Source: Arthrobotrys musiformis
Taxonomy: Eukaryota > Ascomycota > Orbiliomycetes > Orbiliales > Orbiliaceae
Length of the DNA: 64,000 nucleotides
Direction: 5' to 3'
Assembly: GCA_036971715.1 (NCBI GenBank)
Contig: JAVHJL010000005.1
Location: forward strand, 2,046,001-2,110,000
Both the position numbers and the translations under genes were made by a program. The notes below the pieces were generated by a model. The model ran no database searches. It was not told the DNA's origin and saw nothing but the letters and a program-made list of their open reading frames with translations. Shown piece by piece: positions 60,301 through 64,000 of this stretch (its first letter is position 1; each line of letters begins with the position of its first letter).

Positions 60301-63300
60301 TTCAAGTTCCAAAATCTTGACCCTGGCTTCCGAAAGTTCGGCTTTGAGGCCACTAATCTCTTTGTCCTTCTCAACAACTGTTTCCTTAAGCTTATTGAAC
60401 TCCTCCTCGCTGGGACCTTCATCAACCTTCTTTTGCAGCTCAACGACTCTAACGTTAAGCCGTTCCCTCTCCTCCTTCGCGGCAAGTTCGTCAAGAAGCC
60501 TTTGCTCTAGCTGTTCCTCGAGGGTCTTAACTCTCGACCGGACGTTACCAACTTTCCCGGCTCTGGCTGCGATGAGCTCCTTCTCCTTCTCCGCTAGTGC
60601 GTCTGAAGTCTTGGAGACTTCCCTCTTAAGGTCTCTAACTTCAATTCTGAGGGCCCTGGCGGCGTCTTGGAGATCTCCCTTCTCTTTGATCATCTTAGTT
60701 TTCTCAGTCATGAGTCCCTCAAAGTCAGATGTTGCCTTTGACAATTCCTGCCGCAGCTTGGCAGTTTCTGCCTCTGCGGCTGCGACCTTCCCGGCGTCGG
60801 CTTCATCAAACTTTGATTTTTCAGACTTGACCTTTTCCAACAATTCCAAGACTTCTTTGATTTGTGAGTCTTGCTCTTCTGTCAGCTGTTGAAGCCTGCC
60901 TCGCTCGATCTGAAGTTGGTTCATCGTTTCTTGCATTTGCCGCGATTCCTCAACTTCAGCCTCAAGTCCTTGGATGCGTGCTTGGAGCTCAGACTTCTCG
61001 TCACCAAGCTCAGAGACTCTATTCTCAAGTCTTGAGAGAGAACGACCGGCTTCGGACGCAACATCATGAATCTGCGACTTAAGAGTGTCATTCTCTGCGA
61101 CCAAAGCTTGAAATTCACCGGTCGCATCGTCGATCATTTGGGCTGTTGTCGGGGAAATTATGTCGTTGGCTTCGGTAACGGTGACCTCCGGAGCTGGGCC
61201 ATCTGCAGGGGCATCTCTCGATACTTCCTCTGCAGGTTTGCCCTCTGTGACATCGGTGTTGATCTCAAGTGCCGGTGCTTCTCTGTCCTTTGACTCCGCA
61301 TCCGCGGGACTAGCATCAGCTGGAGGCATGTCGCTAGGTCCTGGGAGTGAAGTTTCAGGCTTCTCCTCAGCCGGAGTGGGTGGAACAACATCATCCTGTA
61401 TTTATTCAGCAATGTCAATATCAAGGCCTTAAAAAAAAATATACGCAATGCCGTGGCATGAATGACAACATACCTTGCCACCTTTCTTCTTCTTCTTTTT
61501 AGACTTCTTACTCGTCGCGGCTTCGAACTCGTCACCCTTTTCCACCGACGGTGTCGGAGGGACGCTTTCGGATGGTGTGGGTTGTACTGCTTCGGGTTCC
61601 TATTCCAGACCGCGTTAATGCATGTCCACAAACACGGAGATGTCGGAAGGATATACCTCTTCCTTCTTCTCTCCCTTCTTTTCCTCCTCGTCCTCCTTCT
61701 TTTCCTCCTTGCCGTCTTTTTTGTCGTCTTTCTTATCGTCGCCCTTCTTGTTATCCTTATCTTTCTCGTCGTCCTTCTTGTCCTTCTTATCATCGCCACC
61801 ACTACCTGACCCAGCGCCACCACCAGACTTGTCGTCACTGGGGGTTGGTGGTTCAATAGGTGTTGGTGGCTCTTCGTTGGTTTCCTTCTTCTTTACAGCT
61901 CCTCCACCAGCGCCACCTTTCTTCTTATTACCCTTCTTGGGAGCATCCATAGGTTCAGGCATGTTTCTGTAGAGACCACGTGAGTAAGCAACTGTAGGCG
62001 AGCATGAAGACGAAGATGATACGTACTCGTTTTTCGGATCGGTCTTGATGCCCATGTGGGCCAAAGGATTACGTTGTGCGTTCAATATATCAAACAGTTC
62101 ATCCTCTCGGCTCCGTCCGATGGAAGGAGTAGTTGTCGTTGTTGGTAGAGGACTATAAGGTGGTGGTGGCGCACTACCGTATGATTGTGACGTATAGCTA
62201 GGCTCGTTAAGATAGTTGTATTGCTTAGAAGAGGGAGTAGGCTCAGGTGCAGGTATCGATACAGGCTCTCTATATGTAGAAGCGCCGGAGTATCCTCCGT
62301 ACGGTGCTTGCTTGGGATACGGGTCGGAAGGAGTCGGTCGGGGAGGTGCATAAGGGTCGGCTACAGCAGCAGAACCTGAATTGCCTTCGAAGACATTCCT
62401 TAGAGAACCGACGTTACGGCCGTTTGAAGGCAAATCGCTCGGTCGGGATGGCTGATTTGATGGAGCTGGCCTGCGCGACGACGGCTGCTGCGACGGCTGG
62501 CTTGGAGGTTGCTATATATTATCACATCCCATTGTCAACACCAGGACCCAACAGTACAGACTACATCTACTTGAAAACAACCAATACGAAGGCGACGTAT
62601 ATCACAAATGATATAAACTACTTTAAAAATAAAACTTTCAGGGAATATACTAACCTCGAACTCCTTTTGGACCTTCTGCAGACTTTCCTTTGTAGTCTTG
62701 GCTACTTCCTCCCACTTCTTCCCTATACTACCCCAAAAGGACATGTTGACTGCTTCTTGGTATGACGGAGGAGGGGCACCGTCGAATTCCGTTGGCAGCG
62801 ATGAGATAATGTCGACTTCTAAGAGATGTCGTGCGTCCGATGCAAGAGCGTCTACGTTGGCTGCAGACTCAAACCTGCCCCTTTTGATGGAGCTGGTGCG
62901 GCAGGACCAACCAGTCCGCCCACCACCCGCCGACGGCGCCGAAAAGGATGCTGCCACGAATTCACTGATCCGCTGTGCGTGCAGAACCGACGAATGATGT
63001 GATGTTGGGGTCGGATAGGTGTGGATATCACTCAATGCAATGCACTCGGTCATGTAAGGTCGAGGGCAGGGCTGAGGGTACTGGTGGTGATGATGATGAT
63101 GTGGAAAAGGTTGGCTGGGACGGTTCGTATGGACCTCACCTAATAGTATTATTGGCAACGGAACTGACAATGGCAAACCAGACAGGACGCTAGCCGGAGC
63201 GAGGATGGGCAAGAACCGGTCAGGAAAATTCAAATTCAGGGCCTGGCCGTCGTCAGCAGCCAAATCCTGGTAAGACGGTGGTAGCACCGACACTGCAGCC

Positions 63301-63515
63301 GCAGCAGTGGCCAAAGCAGCAGCATGAACAGGAGCATAAGCAAGGACACCATCTACACCGACAGTACCACCATGGCAGTCGTCGACCGCCAAAGTGGCCG
63401 ATATCTTTGCAGGGTTGTATGATAGCGCAGGTACCTGGTCGGTAACAAGTTTGCACTTGTCTCTGACAGTCTCACCCCAGTTCCACACGTGAGGATAGTG
63501 GCAAGTTGGCTCCAT
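57364..63515 (-). CDS. Large coiled-coil protein with PPxY motifs and Arg-rich C-terminus, 1937 aa
   Basis: Five exons on the minus strand (62655-63515, 62027-62511, 61657-61966, 61474-61599, 57364-61395) join in phase to 1937 codons plus stop. Three PPxY motifs lie at about residues 79-82, 249-252 and 403-406; such motifs bind WW domains, for example of Rsp5/Nedd4 ubiquitin ligases. The part around 258 (MSFWGSIGKKWEEV) may be an amphipathic segment. A Lys/Glu/Gly-rich disordered stretch follows (about 455-595). Residues about 690-1640 are an almost unbroken coiled coil with a 14-residue repeat (ETEKAEIEGKFSAL). The C-terminus is rich in Arg, Glu, Asp and His, and ends in YEYESPRIASVTTYVVSG. 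It is probably an extended tether or scaffold. The 5' end is uncertain: the start could be at 62744 (the Met of MSFWG), or the first 250 codons could be a separate gene. Confidence 0.75.
59655..59900. repeat. 42-bp coding tandem repeat
   Basis: Several diverged copies of a 42-bp unit encode the 14-residue coiled-coil repeat of the 1937-aa protein. The unit equals two heptads, so gain or loss of copies would keep both frame and heptad register. Confidence 0.7.
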
Positions 63516-64000
63516 CCAAGCTAACCCTCTGCGAGAATAGTTCAAGGAACAAAATCCCACAAAAGAATGTTTCGAACACCTTCGATAAATGGTGTGCGCT
63601 TGGGTCGGGTTGGTTTCTGGCGAGTCTTTCGGCCCGGCTACAGCCTATCTTGTCTCCCCGTGTTCAATCTTAGGTATCTTCCTCCCTTTTGGTAAGGCGA
63701 GAATGAGCTGTCTTTTCTTGCCCTTGCGCTTGCCCTGCAAATACCTATCAATCGATGACTTGCCGATGAAGAAGAAAAATTCCTTTTCTCTTCCCGCGGT
63801 CTCGATCGAAGAACTTCCTTGTCTGTCTGCAGATGGTCCAGCCAAATTGAGTAAAGAACTGTGATTCAACTTGCATACACCGAGGAACTTGAGGAACTTG
63901 AGGAACTTGAGGAACTTGAGGAACTTGTCATCCACTTCCCACGAAGAAACCCCTCCAAATTCCCCCTCTATAGCTCGATCAGGAACTGGCTCGAGCTTCG
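63516..64000. other. Upstream region of the coiled-coil gene
   Basis: About 485 bp, probably promoter and 5' leader. It contains the 9-bp repeat at 63882-63926. The overlapping short open frames are not supported as genes. Confidence 0.45.
63882..63926. repeat. 9-bp tandem repeat (gaggaactt)n
   Basis: Five perfect head-to-tail copies of gaggaactt. Their minus-strand reading gives Lys-Phe-Leu repeats, but that frame has no ATG and no other coding support. Confidence 0.9.

Noticed and set aside
58128..60892. Long plus-strand and alternative-frame reads within the coiled-coil gene
   Set aside because: Codon bias and the 42-bp repeat keep other frames open. The coiled-coil frame has a coherent heptad pattern and the others do not.
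63645..63935. 96-codon minus-strand frame with Lys-Phe-Leu repeats
   Set aside because: It starts from GTG, not ATG, and its repeat comes from the 9-bp satellite. No other coding sign is present.

Overview
The window looks like nuclear DNA of a filamentous ascomycete, probably Pezizomycotina. Genes are split by short introns (about 50-115 nt, GT...AG, with CTAAC/CTGAC-like branch points). Intergenic DNA is AT-rich. The recognisable families are fungal: an FG nucleoporin, a DUF7025-type AAA ATPase, a GH27 alpha-galactosidase, a secreted IgE-binding-like protein and a cupredoxin-like membrane protein. A Leotiomycete origin is my guess and is not proven by the sequence. All exon models were built by hand from frame, splice signals and phase agreement; none has transcript support.

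Region 1 (1-13.5 kb) is the most unusual part. A minus-strand gene running off the left edge encodes a large protein of unknown function with motifs I associate with uncharacterised bacterial proteins. It is followed by a plus-strand gene for a 537-aa protein (low-complexity N-terminus, possible beta-propeller core, His/Gly-rich tail). Next comes a four-exon gene for a 2410-aa protein that fuses a ComEC-like metallo-beta-lactamase hydrolase to a long beta-rich DUF6603-like region. This is my candidate for an undescribed system.

Region 2 (14-29 kb) holds a secreted GH27 alpha-galactosidase, two minus-strand intracellular proteins (a 455-aa coiled coil and a 347-aa C2H2-type zinc finger), two surface or secreted proteins (231 aa, and a 909-aa type II membrane protein with in-frame 75-bp repeats) and a minus-strand AAA ATPase.

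Region 3 (29-38.5 kb) has short, weakly supported minus-strand genes, then a large minus-strand Nup159/Nup214-like nucleoporin (2025 aa).

Region 4 (38.5-53 kb) is gene-poor and AT-rich. It holds a five-exon cupredoxin-like membrane protein, an IgE-binding-like secreted protein and a secreted protein of unknown function. The 5.7 kb that follows contains no gene I can defend.

Region 5 (53-64 kb) contains a 558-aa conserved-looking hypothetical protein, a 211-aa hypothetical protein and a 1937-aa coiled-coil protein with three PPxY motifs and a basic, Arg-rich C-terminal region.

Apart from the left-hand module, neighbouring genes show no shared pathway, as is usual for fungal chromosomes.
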